Positions 55,970 through 63,955 of a stretch of DNA of 64,000 nt are shown here, piece after piece; within the stretch, counting starts at the first letter, position 1, and every line of letters begins with the position of its first letter. Position numbers and translations under genes: made by a program. The DNA is from M3007 sp043764095. GTDB lineage: Bacteria; Bacteroidota; Bacteroidia; Chitinophagales; Saprospiraceae. Location of the stretch: contig JAYUKX010000155.1 in assembly GCA_043764095.1 (NCBI GenBank), positions 37,841 through 101,840 on the forward strand, in the 5' to 3' direction. The notes under the pieces are model-generated. The model had not been told where the DNA came from. It did no database searches and saw only the letters and a program-made list of their open reading frames with translations.

Positions 55970-56293
55970 CGAAGCCCTGTTGGTCTCCTTTTTGAGGGGC
56001 TGATAGGGCTTCGTGCGTATGGAGAGCATACACGCAACTGATGACTAAGTGGAATGCACAGGGTGGGATAAGTATCAAATAGGGTGACTACCGCAATGCG
56101 GTAGTGCATTAGTTGTCGAAAACAGAATAAGATTACAAACCGAGAATTACTGTATAAGCGGTATCCACGCAATGTGAGAGTGTAATAAGATATCCAAAAG
56201 CCGGATTCCAAAGACTGAAATGAAAGCAGCAGGCCAACCCGAAACTGCTCGGACAAGAAGTAGGGCGCATCAGCCGAAAGCGTAAGCGTAGGC
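55970..56293 (+). ncRNA. Structured RNA candidate (possible group II intron 5' remnant or leader RNA)
   Basis: No ORF fills this stretch, but it is dense in stems: GAAGCCCT (55971-55978) with AGGGCTTC (56005-56012); GTGCGTATG with CATACACGC (56013-56035, one mismatch); and the perfect hairpin ACTACCGC-AAT-GCGGTAGT (56087-56105). Purine-rich single-stranded phrases lie between. GTGCG after a terminator-like stem matches how group II introns begin, but no reverse transcriptase, no domain V and no 3' end were found, so a degraded intron 5' domain is only one option. A cis-acting leader for the small gene at 56317 is the alternative. Direction of transcription is assumed. Confidence 0.4.
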
Positions 56294-56316
56294 AAAAAAA
56301 TTAAATAAATTTTACT

Positions 56317-56598
56317 ATGAAAAAATTTGTTCCTTTGGCAATTCTTTTTTTTATCCTAGTTGCTTTGCTGTCAGCTTTTTCAAAAACAAATAAACCAAAT
56401 ATCCAGCCATCTACAGATAAGGCTGTAGATAAGTGTTGCTGTGAATATCCTTGGACATTCACTGACAAAAGTACTAAGAAAAAGAAAACAGTTACGTGTT
56501 ATACATGGGTATCTCCAGAAACTTGTACCAATAAATATAAGGGTAAAAATAGTGGAAGAGAAAAAAGGGAATGCGATCCATGTGTAGATAGTCAATAA
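56317..56598 (+). CDS. Small exported Cys-rich protein of unknown function
   Basis: This 93-residue protein has an N-terminal hydrophobic segment (KKFVPLAILFFILVALLSAF, about 2-21) acting as signal peptide or anchor. After a Pro/Asn spacer comes a Lys-rich stretch with seven Cys: CCC at 40-42, then Cys at about 61, 69, 86 and 89. The CCCEYPW and KRECDPCVDSQ ends look ready for disulfides or metal. There is no known family. It follows the structured RNA by 23 bases. Possibilities include a small surface protein or a bacteriocin-like peptide; none is supported beyond size and composition. Confidence 0.55.
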   Translation: MKKFVPLAILFFILVALLSAFSKTNKPNIQPSTDKAVDKCCCEYPWTFTDKSTKKKKTVTCYTWVSPETCTNKYKGKNSGREKRECDPCVDSQ

Positions 56599-57242
56599 GA
56601 GAAAATATTGTGTAATGACATGAGTCATCCCGAATTTTGGAAGGCATAGGCTGCCAAACAATTGGTAATGGCGGCTCTTAGGCGGTAATCTGCATCGAAG
56701 CATTTCGATGCAGATTATCTGTTCTATGCGCCCATTTTCGGAGGAATTGTGGGGTCCATCCTGCCGTATCCCTCCCACGAACCTCATATTGCCCATTTCC
56801 CCAATTTTATCCATTAGGTTCATTCCGCCGGTTTACAGAATGGCGGTAACAAATGCAGGAGTTGCGAAGGTTTAGGAAACGCAATTCTGTTGAGTACATT
56901 CTGGAGCCATTGTTCGTGATTGATATTGTATCACTTACAACAAGCCACGTTGCCTAAGCACGAGGAAAACTTTCAACTCCTAATCTTTGCTCATTCATTA
57001 AAAATTAGGTCGGTTACTGAATTTACCGAAGTATGGTTACTGAGTTTACCGAAGTATGGTTACTGAGTTTACCGAAGTATGGTTACTGAGTTTACCGAAG
57101 TATATTTGAACCAAACTTCGCTAAAAACACCATTCCGAGCACACACACTTCACTCCCGAAAATGCCGCCCAAGGCCAACCCGCATATCCAACGGAGGGCC
57201 GCACATTCGGAATGTTCACGTTAGCGGCAACCCTACCTACAA
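56599..57242. other. Gene-free repeat region with strong hairpin
   Basis: There is no gene. The stretch contains a 14-base-pair hairpin (56686-56699 with 56704-56717, TAATCTGCATCGAA over a GCAT loop), a block 56771-56812 shared with 7758-7798, and the 208-base repeat described separately. The sequence CCGCTAACGTGAA (minus strand, 57224-57212) near the end resembles the YGYTAAC part of the junction hairpins at 20-23 kb. Confidence 0.6.
56941..57148 (+). repeat. Dispersed repeat, copy A, containing four 23-bp tandem units
   Basis: It matches 59440-59601: CAAGCCACGTTGCCTAAGCA, CATTCATTAAAAATTAGGT, then the unit GGTTACTGAGTTTACCGAAG-TAT four times (57012-57103, exact 23-base period, first copy with one change), then CTTCGCTAAAAACACCATT and CACACAC. 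Copy B has only two units. A single unit occurs at 8055. Confidence 0.93.
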
Positions 57243-57566
57243 CTAACTGTTGGACAAATGATATTCACCCCATTTATTAATTTCTAAAATCAAATCATTT
57301 AAAGTTAGACCAAGTGGCGTGACAGAATATTCAACTCGTGGTGGGACTTCTGCAAAGACTTTTCGTAAAATCAATTTTTCTTCCTCCAATTCTTTCAGCA
57401 CCTTGACAAGCATCTTGGGTGTAACCTCTGGAATTGCCCTTTCCAACTCTTTGTAGCGGTGCATTCCTTTGGTTACCAAATTGCTTATGACAACAATTTT
57501 CCATTTGCCACCTATTACCGACATAGCGTGACTAACGGCACAAACATTTTTTTTATTTTTTTTCAT
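57243..57566 (-). CDS. HxlR-family winged-helix transcriptional regulator
   Basis: ATG at 57566 (MKKNKKNVC) gives 107 residues. The 8-residue upstream extension would need a TTG start and is not needed. The domain reads CAVSHAMSVIGGKWKIVVIS, YKELERAIPEVTPKMLVKVL, KELEEEKLI and EVPPRVEYSVTPLGLTL, a complete HxlR DNA-binding domain with the conserved Cys near the N-terminus (redox or electrophile sensor in several family members). It is divergent from the SDR/LigB pair, with 122 bases between start codons, so it most likely controls that operon in response to quinone or aldehyde stress (inference). Confidence 0.93.
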   Translation of the reverse strand: MKKNKKNVCAVSHAMSVIGGKWKIVVISNLVTKGMHRYKELERAIPEVTPKMLVKVLKELEEEKLILRKVFAEVPPRVEYSVTPLGLTLNDLILEINKWGEYHLSNS

Positions 57567-57688
57567 TGCTAAACCTTTGATTATAAACAATACTTTCCAA
57601 AAGCATACTGATATACTTTATGGTAACCACTTGCAAAGGTATAGTAACGGAATTACTTTTGCAATTCACAATTAAATAATTAATAAGA

Positions 57689-58429
57689 ATGACAAAGAGA
57701 TTAGAAGGTAAAAGAGTAATCGTAGCTGGCGGAAGCCGTGGTATTGGTAAAGAAATAGTGCTTGAGTTAGCAAGACAAGGAGCACACGTATTATTTACTT
57801 ATTCAAATAACGAAGCAGAAGCTAAAATTACAGAAGCGGCAGCTAAAAAAATTCAACCGTTTGTGATGGCAATGAAAGCTGACATTGCAAATAAAGAAGA
57901 AATGAGTAAAGCGTTTGACTTTATTCCAACGAACTTTGGAGGAAAACCCGATATTTATATTGGTGTGGCGTTTCCACCAGCCGCTTTTATGCCAACTGCG
58001 ATGATGACTGAAGAAGGTTATGACGGAATGTTTAAAGCTGTTCGTGGGCAATATTTTGCCATGCAAAAAGCGACACAGAGTCTAAATAATGGAGGTAAAA
58101 TTATTGTGTTCAGTAGCGGTGCAGCAGCAATGCCACAGCCTGCTAGTGGTGCTTATGGGGGTGCAAAATCGGCAATAGAAAAATTTGCATTGTCGTTATC
58201 TAAAGAAACAGGGGAACAAAAAATTACTGTAAATGTTATTTCACCAGGCGTTACTCAAACCGAAGGTTTGGTTGCACCAAAAGAAATGATAGATATGTTG
58301 GTTGCTCAAACACCGCTTGGGCGTTTAGGCACTGTTGCGGATGTTGCACACGCCACTGTTCAGTTGTGTATGCCTGAAATGAATTGGATTAATGGACAAA
58401 TAATACAAGTAAATGGAGGTATTCTTTAA
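57689..58429 (+). CDS. Short-chain dehydrogenase/reductase (SDR)
   Basis: This is a 246-residue classical SDR. The cofactor loop is AGGSRGIGKE (about 13-22), and the NNAG-type position is replaced by YIGVAFPP. The catalytic Ser is in VFSSGAAAM, with Tyr/Lys in GAYGGAKSAIEKF (YxxxK). The C-terminal end INGQIIQVNGGIL is typical. It reduces or oxidises a carbonyl substrate with NAD(P)H in the cytoplasm. It is followed after 27 bases by the LigB-type dioxygenase and divergent from HxlR, a recurrent stress- or aromatic-related neighbourhood. Confidence 0.93.
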   Translation: MTKRLEGKRVIVAGGSRGIGKEIVLELARQGAHVLFTYSNNEAEAKITEAAAKKIQPFVMAMKADIANKEEMSKAFDFIPTNFGGKPDIYIGVAFPPAAFMPTAMMTEEGYDGMFKAVRGQYFAMQKATQSLNNGGKIIVFSSGAAAMPQPASGAYGGAKSAIEKFALSLSKETGEQKITVNVISPGVTQTEGLVAPKEMIDMLVAQTPLGRLGTVADVAHATVQLCMPEMNWINGQIIQVNGGIL

Positions 58430-58456
58430 AACATTAAAATTTCAAAAGAGGATATT

Positions 58457-59245
58457 ATGGGACAATTAGTTCAACCAAGTATATTCATTTCTCACGGAAC
58501 AATGTATGAAGCAATTAAAAGCAATAAGTTAAAATCGGACTTCTTAAAACTACGTAAGAAACATCTAAAAAATAGTCCGTCTGCAATCGTTCTTTTTTCG
58601 GGACATTGGCAGACGGAAACTATTTCTATAACAACAACTGAAAACATGATTCAGATGGATGAAGGTTTCCCGCCAGAGTTTCAAACGAATTATTCAACGG
58701 TTGGTAATCCTGAATTGGCCAAACGCATCATTGAAATGCTTACAGACAATGGCATTAAAGCAAAAGCAGAAAATAATCGTGGACTTGACCATGGTGCTTT
58801 AATTCCTTTATTGCTACTTTTCCAAAATGACAAAATTCCTGTTTTACAAATTTCACAACAACATAAACTTGACCCACAATATCACAAAAAAATAGCGGAA
58901 ATTTTAAACCCACTCCGTACTGAAAATATTTTATTTATTGGAAGTGGTGGTTTGGTTCATAACCGTAACGAAATTGAAAAATTTGGCGGGCACGAAATTG
59001 AGCCAGACAATTGGGGGAAGGAGTTTGACGATTTTATTTCAACTGAACTTGCTAACAAATCGGACACTAATTATGCGGACAAAATAATTTCCGCATACAA
59101 TCACAAACAGTTTTTTATATCTCACCCCACATCAGAACATTTTTTACCCTTAGTATTTGCAAGTGCTTTTGGCGGACAACCAACAAAAATTTACGAAGCA
59201 TTTCAATGGAAAAATCTTTCTATGAGTGCCTTTAAGTTTGACTAA
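58457..59245 (+). CDS. LigB/DODA-type extradiol dioxygenase (YgiD-like)
   Basis: This 262-residue protein has metal-site His13 (FISHGTM), His50 (FSGHW) and His228 (PTSEHFLP), with catalytic His112 (LDHGAL) and His168 (GLVHN). This is the complete set for the zinc-dependent YgiD/4,5-DOPA-extradiol dioxygenase subgroup. It cleaves catechol-type rings outside the hydroxyls; the natural substrate is unknown. It is co-transcribed with the SDR 27 bases upstream. A 208-base-type repeat lies about 200 bases downstream. Confidence 0.93.
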   Translation: MGQLVQPSIFISHGTMYEAIKSNKLKSDFLKLRKKHLKNSPSAIVLFSGHWQTETISITTTENMIQMDEGFPPEFQTNYSTVGNPELAKRIIEMLTDNGIKAKAENNRGLDHGALIPLLLLFQNDKIPVLQISQQHKLDPQYHKKIAEILNPLRTENILFIGSGGLVHNRNEIEKFGGHEIEPDNWGKEFDDFISTELANKSDTNYADKIISAYNHKQFFISHPTSEHFLPLVFASAFGGQPTKIYEAFQWKNLSMSAFKFD

Positions 59246-59661
59246 GTATAATCCCGAAGGAAAAAGGGCAACCGCTAACAGCGGTTTGAAGTAATGGCTG
59301 GTGACATGCTTTGTAAAACCAAACTGATTGAACACTACGAATCATCTCTGGGCGCAATCCATGCAGGTGGACACAAGATGGTTATATTTCCAGAGGCTGC
59401 ACTTAAACTTATCAAACATAACGCCCATGCTACTTACTACAAGCCACGTTGCCTAAGCACGAGAAATACTTTCATCTCCTAAATTTTACCCATTCATTAA
59501 AAATTAGGTTGGTTACTGAGTTTACCGAAGTATGGTTACTGAGTTTATCGAAGTATGTTTGCACCGAACTTCGCTAAAAACACCATTACGGGCACACACA
59601 ACGCATCGCGTCACAGCGTCCACGCTAGCGTATTTTTTTATGATCCCCCTAACAATAAAGA
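59246..59661. other. Gene-free interval with repeat copy B
   Basis: A 62-codon + frame (59294-59482) has no family likeness and overlaps the repeat. The interval begins with AACCGCTAACAGCGGTTTGA (59269-59288), a hairpin whose core CGCTAACA..GGTTTG recalls the 20-23 kb junction hairpins. It then holds the repeat copy with two 23-bp units. No gene is supported. Confidence 0.55.
59440..59601 (+). repeat. Dispersed repeat, copy B, containing two 23-bp tandem units
   Basis: It is the same element as 56941-57148, with units at 59511-59533 and 59534-59556 (second copy TTTATCG). Flanks CAAGCCACGTTGCCTAAGCA and CTTCGCTAAAAACACCATT match. Fewer tandem units account for most of its shorter length. Confidence 0.9.
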
Positions 59662-60228
59662 ATGGATCGATACGAATACTTTAAACTTTTTTACGACATC
59701 GGCAAGGCTGACTATGACTTGTTGACAAATAACCTGAAGGCAAAAACCTTTAAAAAGGGCGACTTTATAACCGTTGCAGGACAAACTCAACGAGAACTTT
59801 ATTTTGTAAAAAGTGGAGTTCAAATGTCTTTCTACGACTCAGACAATAAAACACACGTCATATCTTTTACTTATTCGCCAAATTTGTGTGCCATTCCCGA
59901 ATCGTTTTCGTTTCAAATTCCTTCGAAATGCTTCCTGACTTGCCTTACAGACAGCGAATTTGATTACATTACTTTTGACGAACTTCAAAAACTGTTCGAC
60001 CAATCGCAACAGATTGAACGTCTTTTCAGACGAATGACAGAAGCGGTTTTAGCAGGTGTGATTAACCGACACATCGAACTACACAGTTTGACGATTGAAG
60101 AACGTTACAAATCTTTTTGCCAACGTAGTCCTCATTTGCTTCAATTTGTGCCACACAAATACATCGCTTCTTATTTAGGCATTGACAGAACCAATTTTAG
60201 TAAACTGTTTAATAGTGTTAAGTTCTAA
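59662..60228 (+). CDS. Crp/Fnr-family transcriptional regulator
   Basis: This 188-residue protein has a cyclic-nucleotide-binding-type beta-roll (about 25-115, with TFKKGDFITVAGQTQRELYF). A long dimer helix (about 118-138, RLFRRMTEAVLAGVINRHIE) and a C-terminal winged helix with HKYIASYLGIDRTNFSKLF follow. Many short Bacteroidota Crp-like proteins of this size do not bind cAMP. It is a single gene about 145 bases upstream of the hydrolase gene on the same strand and may regulate it (inference). The C-terminus is normal length for the subgroup. Confidence 0.9.
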   Translation: MDRYEYFKLFYDIGKADYDLLTNNLKAKTFKKGDFITVAGQTQRELYFVKSGVQMSFYDSDNKTHVISFTYSPNLCAIPESFSFQIPSKCFLTCLTDSEFDYITFDELQKLFDQSQQIERLFRRMTEAVLAGVINRHIELHSLTIEERYKSFCQRSPHLLQFVPHKYIASYLGIDRTNFSKLFNSVKF

Positions 60229-60372
60229 GGAATGCGATTCAAATGTGACAAAACCATCTCCCCAAATTTGTACCTTTATTTAAATCTCATTCCTAATGTT
60301 GGTATAGACCAACTTTTGTTCGCTCAATGACACTGAACTTTGCCAAAGTTTTTAACAATAATTGAATGACTT

Positions 60373-61233
60373 ATGGCAAATCATTGGCTTGATACATCAG
60401 AGTATCCGTTTAACTCAAAATATTTTGACATCAACGGACAAAAATTGCATTACCTTGACGAAGGAAAAGGCGAAATCCTTTTGTTTGTTCACGGCACACC
60501 TTCTTGGAGTTTTGATTATCGTAACATCATAAAAAACCTGAAAGAGCATTACAGATGTGTGGCTATTGACCATATTGGTTTTGGCCTTTCTAGTAAGCCC
60601 GAACATTACGACTACTCACCTCAAAACCACAGCAATACGCTTGAAAAATTTGTTCTTGCACAGGCGTTGGAGAACATTACGCTTGTTGTTCATGATTTTG
60701 GCGGCCCCATCGGATTGAATTTTGCGATTCAACATCCTGAAAAAATCAAAAACCTGATTATACTTAATTCTTGGCTATGGAGTAGTGAAAATGACCCAGA
60801 CTATATAAAACTAAAAAAGATATTAAAAAGCCCATTATTGCCTTTTCTTTATCGGTATTTAAACTTTTCACCAAAATTTATTTTACCTCAATCATTTGGA
60901 GACAAGAAACTTCCTAAAAATTTATTAAAACAATACACCAAACCTTTTGCAGACCGAACACAAAGAAACGGGACATTGGCATTTGCTCAATCATTGTTAA
61001 ATGACCAAGATTGGTTTGAACAACTTTGGAACAAACGGAAAACAATTGCTGAAAAACCGACATTGTTTGTTTGGGGGATGAAAGATAATGTTATCAAACC
61101 TCATAACCTTGAAAAATTTCAAAGTAGTTTTTCTAATTCCAAGACAATGAAATTAGAAAAAAGCGGACATTTTCCACAAGAAGAGCAACCCGAAAAAGTT
61201 ATTAAAGCGATATCCGATTTTTTAAAGCACTAA
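60373..61233 (+). CDS. Alpha/beta hydrolase with Asp nucleophile (haloalkane dehalogenase/epoxide hydrolase-like)
   Basis: This 286-residue protein has the opening LHYLDEGKGEILLFVHGTPS (oxyanion HGTP), the nucleophile elbow VVHDFGGPIG with Asp108, an acid candidate Asp238 in WGMKDNV and His266 in KSGHFPQEE. Asp rather than Ser at the elbow is typical of haloalkane dehalogenases and epoxide hydrolases. The residue after the nucleophile is Phe, whereas dehalogenases usually have Trp there for halide binding, so dehalogenation is uncertain. It is cytoplasmic and convergent with a T9SS cargo gene, with hairpins between. Confidence 0.88.
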   Translation: MANHWLDTSEYPFNSKYFDINGQKLHYLDEGKGEILLFVHGTPSWSFDYRNIIKNLKEHYRCVAIDHIGFGLSSKPEHYDYSPQNHSNTLEKFVLAQALENITLVVHDFGGPIGLNFAIQHPEKIKNLIILNSWLWSSENDPDYIKLKKILKSPLLPFLYRYLNFSPKFILPQSFGDKKLPKNLLKQYTKPFADRTQRNGTLAFAQSLLNDQDWFEQLWNKRKTIAEKPTLFVWGMKDNVIKPHNLEKFQSSFSNSKTMKLEKSGHFPQEEQPEKVIKAISDFLKH

Positions 61234-61303
61234 TTGATTTTTTGAGGCAAATTAAAACCCTTGTTGGTAATTTAATGCTGTTTGATGTAGATCCCTTTGA
61301 TTT

Positions 61304-61428
61304 CGAATAATGGATCAACATCTCCATTATTCGCAATCAAATTGTGAAAAAACTCCCCACCAATCCCCAAAAACCGTATTTAATGAGTGATTTTTGACAA
61401 ATTTAGCGGGTCAGGGGAGTTTTTTCAC
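61304..61428. terminator. Bidirectional terminator-like hairpins between convergent genes
   Basis: CGAATAATGGA (61304-61314) pairs with TCCATTATTCG (61323-61333), a perfect 11-base stem. GTGAAAAAACTCCCC (61344-61358) pairs perfectly with GGGGAGTTTTTTCAC (61414-61428), placing a T6 run on either transcript. The pair lies between the hydrolase gene (+) and the T9SS cargo gene (-). Confidence 0.6.
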
Positions 61429-61436
61429 GTTCCTAA

Positions 61437-62252
61437 TTACATTTTTACAACGCGCTTTACAAGCGTTTTTCCTCCCGCAACAACATTGATTACATAACTT
61501 CCAACGGGCAATTGGTCCACCATAAGCGTATTGCCCAAACTACCCAAATTAGCGTTTAATACCAAATTGCCATTTAGTCCATATACCTGCACAGTGCCTT
61601 CATTGGCAGACTCAAGGTCGATGTGCAAGGCATCGGTCATAACCGTTGGGTATATTTTGATACCAGTAGCCACGGTAAGATCGTTTACCGCGCTCACTGG
61701 GGCAGCATAGTGAACGGTACGCGTACCCAACAATACATTGTCGCCCGATTTTCCATTATCGGCATTGGCGGCCAAGGAAGCGAAATAAAATTTAGCGGTA
61801 TTGGTAGCGGGGGCAGTAGTGGGCGATTTCCAGGTGAACGACCAACTGGCAGTGCTATCGACCGTAGAAATGGTTTTAGCCGCCGATTGGCGTACATATT
61901 GCCGAGATAAACTGGCCTGATTCGCCACAGAAGTACCCGAACCAGTAGTAAGTGTACCGAATTTAGCATTGTTACCATCGAGGCACGTCAACTCAAATCC
62001 TGATCTTTTTGCATTACTCTTGTGCGTGAGCGTAATGGTATAACTAGTATTGAGTTGGATGGTATCAGGCACTCCTGTAATGGACACGATACCAACAAAA
62101 GACCCGCCATTGTGGCAACCCGAAGCGGCGCAGGTAGTCTCGGAGGGCGCACCTGTGCGGGCTGTTGGTGGATTACTTGGATCTTTTGAAGACGACACAA
62201 TAAGTGCCCATCCCAAAACCAGAAGGCTTGAAAATAAAGTAGATTTTGACAT
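61437..62252 (-). CDS. Exported choice-of-anchor V-type protein with T9SS tail
   Basis: ATG at 62252 (MSKSTLFSSLLVLGWALIVS) gives a proper signal peptide; the 25-residue upstream extension is unlikely. The mature protein opens GAPSETTCAASGCHNGG, a CxxxxCH motif typical of the choice-of-anchor V/Reeler-like exoproteins of Bacteroidota. A beta-sandwich follows (TSYTITLTHKSNAKRSGFEL, FTWKSPTTAPATNTAKFYF). The C-terminal ~80 residues (IYPTVMTDALHIDL onward) are a T9SS sorting domain. The Cys-His pair could bind heme or metal, but is not a canonical CXXCH. Function unknown. Confidence 0.78.
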   Translation of the reverse strand: MSKSTLFSSLLVLGWALIVSSSKDPSNPPTARTGAPSETTCAASGCHNGGSFVGIVSITGVPDTIQLNTSYTITLTHKSNAKRSGFELTCLDGNNAKFGTLTTGSGTSVANQASLSRQYVRQSAAKTISTVDSTASWSFTWKSPTTAPATNTAKFYFASLAANADNGKSGDNVLLGTRTVHYAAPVSAVNDLTVATGIKIYPTVMTDALHIDLESANEGTVQVYGLNGNLVLNANLGSLGNTLMVDQLPVGSYVINVVAGGKTLVKRVVKM

Positions 62253-62530
62253 AAAAATGAGTAAAAGTATAAATAAAAACAGGTTTAATAATTTAGAAGT
62301 AAGCATTTTGCCCGAAGGGCAGGGCAATATCTAACAAAAAGGTTGCACTGACTCATAAAATATAATTTTCCCAAAAATATTGCTTTTTGTTGTACTTTTG
62401 TGGCGGTTTTTAACTTTCAGATGTGTAACACTTTACCAGCCGAGTAGTATTTTATCCCATTTTTTACTTTAATAACTGCTATTTCAAGAATAATACACCA
62501 ATTATATTGAAATATCTGAACACTCTCGCG

Positions 62531-63640
62531 ATGTTACGTTATCTATTATTATTGCTAGCCTTTTGCTATTTTACTCTTCACTTACAAGCCCAAAAACCGG
62601 ATAGCACGGTATTAAAAGTGGCGATTACTGGTGTCAATGCCACCTGTTTTAATTCGGACGATGCTGCTATTTCTATTGTTATTTTAGAAGGCGTAACCCC
62701 TGCTGTTTTGCAATGGCAAAATACGAATTTGGCTATCTCTGGTGCCGAAATTATTGATGGATCGGGGGGCATATTTCATCTTAATGCACTCCGCCCGGGC
62801 AATTATAAAATTTATCTTGCCAACGGATTTGGGGCAGATACAAGTATAAACGTTGTGCTTACTGCGCCGCCCCAAATTATCTACAAACTGAACTTTGAAG
62901 GGGAAAAATGCTACGGAAAATCATCCGGCTGGATTGAGTTATCCGATTTTATGGGTGGTGTTCCGCCTTATAGTGTGCTGGTCGGCGATCAAACTGCGCC
63001 CAACAACAGGTGGGAAAACCTACATTATGGATCCTATTTTGTAGAAATTGAGGATGCCGCAGGTTGTTTGGTCAAGGAAGCGGTTGTGCTGCCATCTGGC
63101 TTGGAATTTGATTTTGAAATGGGCGATTCTTTGCACCTTTTTTCGGGCGATACGATTTCAGGCACTTTTGTAACCGGACGTGTTTTACAGGATATTTCTT
63201 GGACCCCTTATAATTGTTGTCAATTTCAAGTAAATGGATCCTACCAAATTTTTCCCAAAAAAGATACGGATATTAATATCGTTGTAACCGATACAAACGG
63301 GTGCAAATCAGAAGATAATTGGGAAATTATTGTACATCGGAAAAGATCTATTTACGCACCCAATGTTTTCACCCCAACATCTGGTACGCCTGAAAACCAG
63401 TTGTTTTCGTTGTTTTCAGGTGGCGGAATAAAAGAAATAAAATGGCTACGCATTGGTGATCAAACAGGCCGCTTATGGTACAGCGCGCAACATATTGCCA
63501 CAGATGACCCAAGTAATGGCTGGGATGGTACCGCAATGGGGAAACAAGCCCCAATTGGCGTATATTTTTGGGTAGCAGAAGTGGTTTATACCGATGGACG
63601 CACGGAGGTGCTGCAAGGAGATGTTACGTTGGTGCGGTAA
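62531..63640 (+). CDS. Secreted protein with T9SS type B (gliding-associated) C-terminal domain
   Basis: ATG at 62531 (MLRYLLLLLAFCYFTLHLQA) is preferred over a TTG eight codons upstream. After the signal peptide come repeated beta-sandwich stretches of the SprB/adhesin type (NATCFNSDDAAISIVI, GEKCYGKSSGWIELS, DAAGCLVKEAVVLPSG). The C-terminal ~90 residues (YAPNVFTPTSGTPENQLFSL, then GWDGTAMGKQAPIGVYFWVA) form the CTD type B found on gliding-motility-associated surface proteins. A -7 box TACTTTTG lies at 62393-62400. I infer a cell-surface T9SS cargo; ligand unknown. It is single-gene and followed by a 270-bp repeat copy. Confidence 0.87.
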   Translation: MLRYLLLLLAFCYFTLHLQAQKPDSTVLKVAITGVNATCFNSDDAAISIVILEGVTPAVLQWQNTNLAISGAEIIDGSGGIFHLNALRPGNYKIYLANGFGADTSINVVLTAPPQIIYKLNFEGEKCYGKSSGWIELSDFMGGVPPYSVLVGDQTAPNNRWENLHYGSYFVEIEDAAGCLVKEAVVLPSGLEFDFEMGDSLHLFSGDTISGTFVTGRVLQDISWTPYNCCQFQVNGSYQIFPKKDTDINIVVTDTNGCKSEDNWEIIVHRKRSIYAPNVFTPTSGTPENQLFSLFSGGGIKEIKWLRIGDQTGRLWYSAQHIATDDPSNGWDGTAMGKQAPIGVYFWVAEVVYTDGRTEVLQGDVTLVR

Positions 63641-63659
63641 TTTTCATAATTGAATTTAC

Positions 63660-63955
63660 AAAGAGTACACTTTTATTTTGGGTGAGATATTTTGAAATTT
63701 GGACTGAGATAGAGTGCCCTAAGTGTGGCAAGACCGGCCTTAGAAAAATGCAGGTTTTGCTTGTGCTTCGACTATGCTCAGCATGAAAGTGGAGGCGGAT
63801 GAAGCCAAAAACTGTTTGAGCCAAACGGAATCAGTGAGGCACAGCCTCCGCTCGATAGTGCGGCGAGTTTTTTTTGGCGCCGCCGGAGCGAGGAAGCAAA
63901 AGCACCGCATTTTTCGTCAGCCGAAGCCTTTTTTGCCTACTTTTTTTGTATGCGG
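63660..63955 (+). repeat. ~270-bp dispersed element, copy 2
   Basis: It is the full-length match of 47105-47380, in the same orientation. It carries an extra 25 bases (about 63765-63790) including TGCTTCGACTATGCTCAGCA, a sequence type often found repeated in Bacteroidota genomes. The GGCGCCGCCGGAGCGAGG block and the GCACCGCATTTTTCGTCAGC block are identical between copies. Confidence 0.9.

Noticed and set aside
55970..56293. Hammerhead ribozyme (CTGATGA is present)
   Set aside because: The required GAAA core and three stems are not found at proper spacing.
57012..57103. Regular short repeats that might be a CRISPR array
   Set aside because: The 23-base units follow each other directly with no spacers, and no cas gene is nearby.
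59294..59482. 62-codon plus-strand frame after the LigB-type gene
   Set aside because: It runs into the dispersed repeat and has no family signature.
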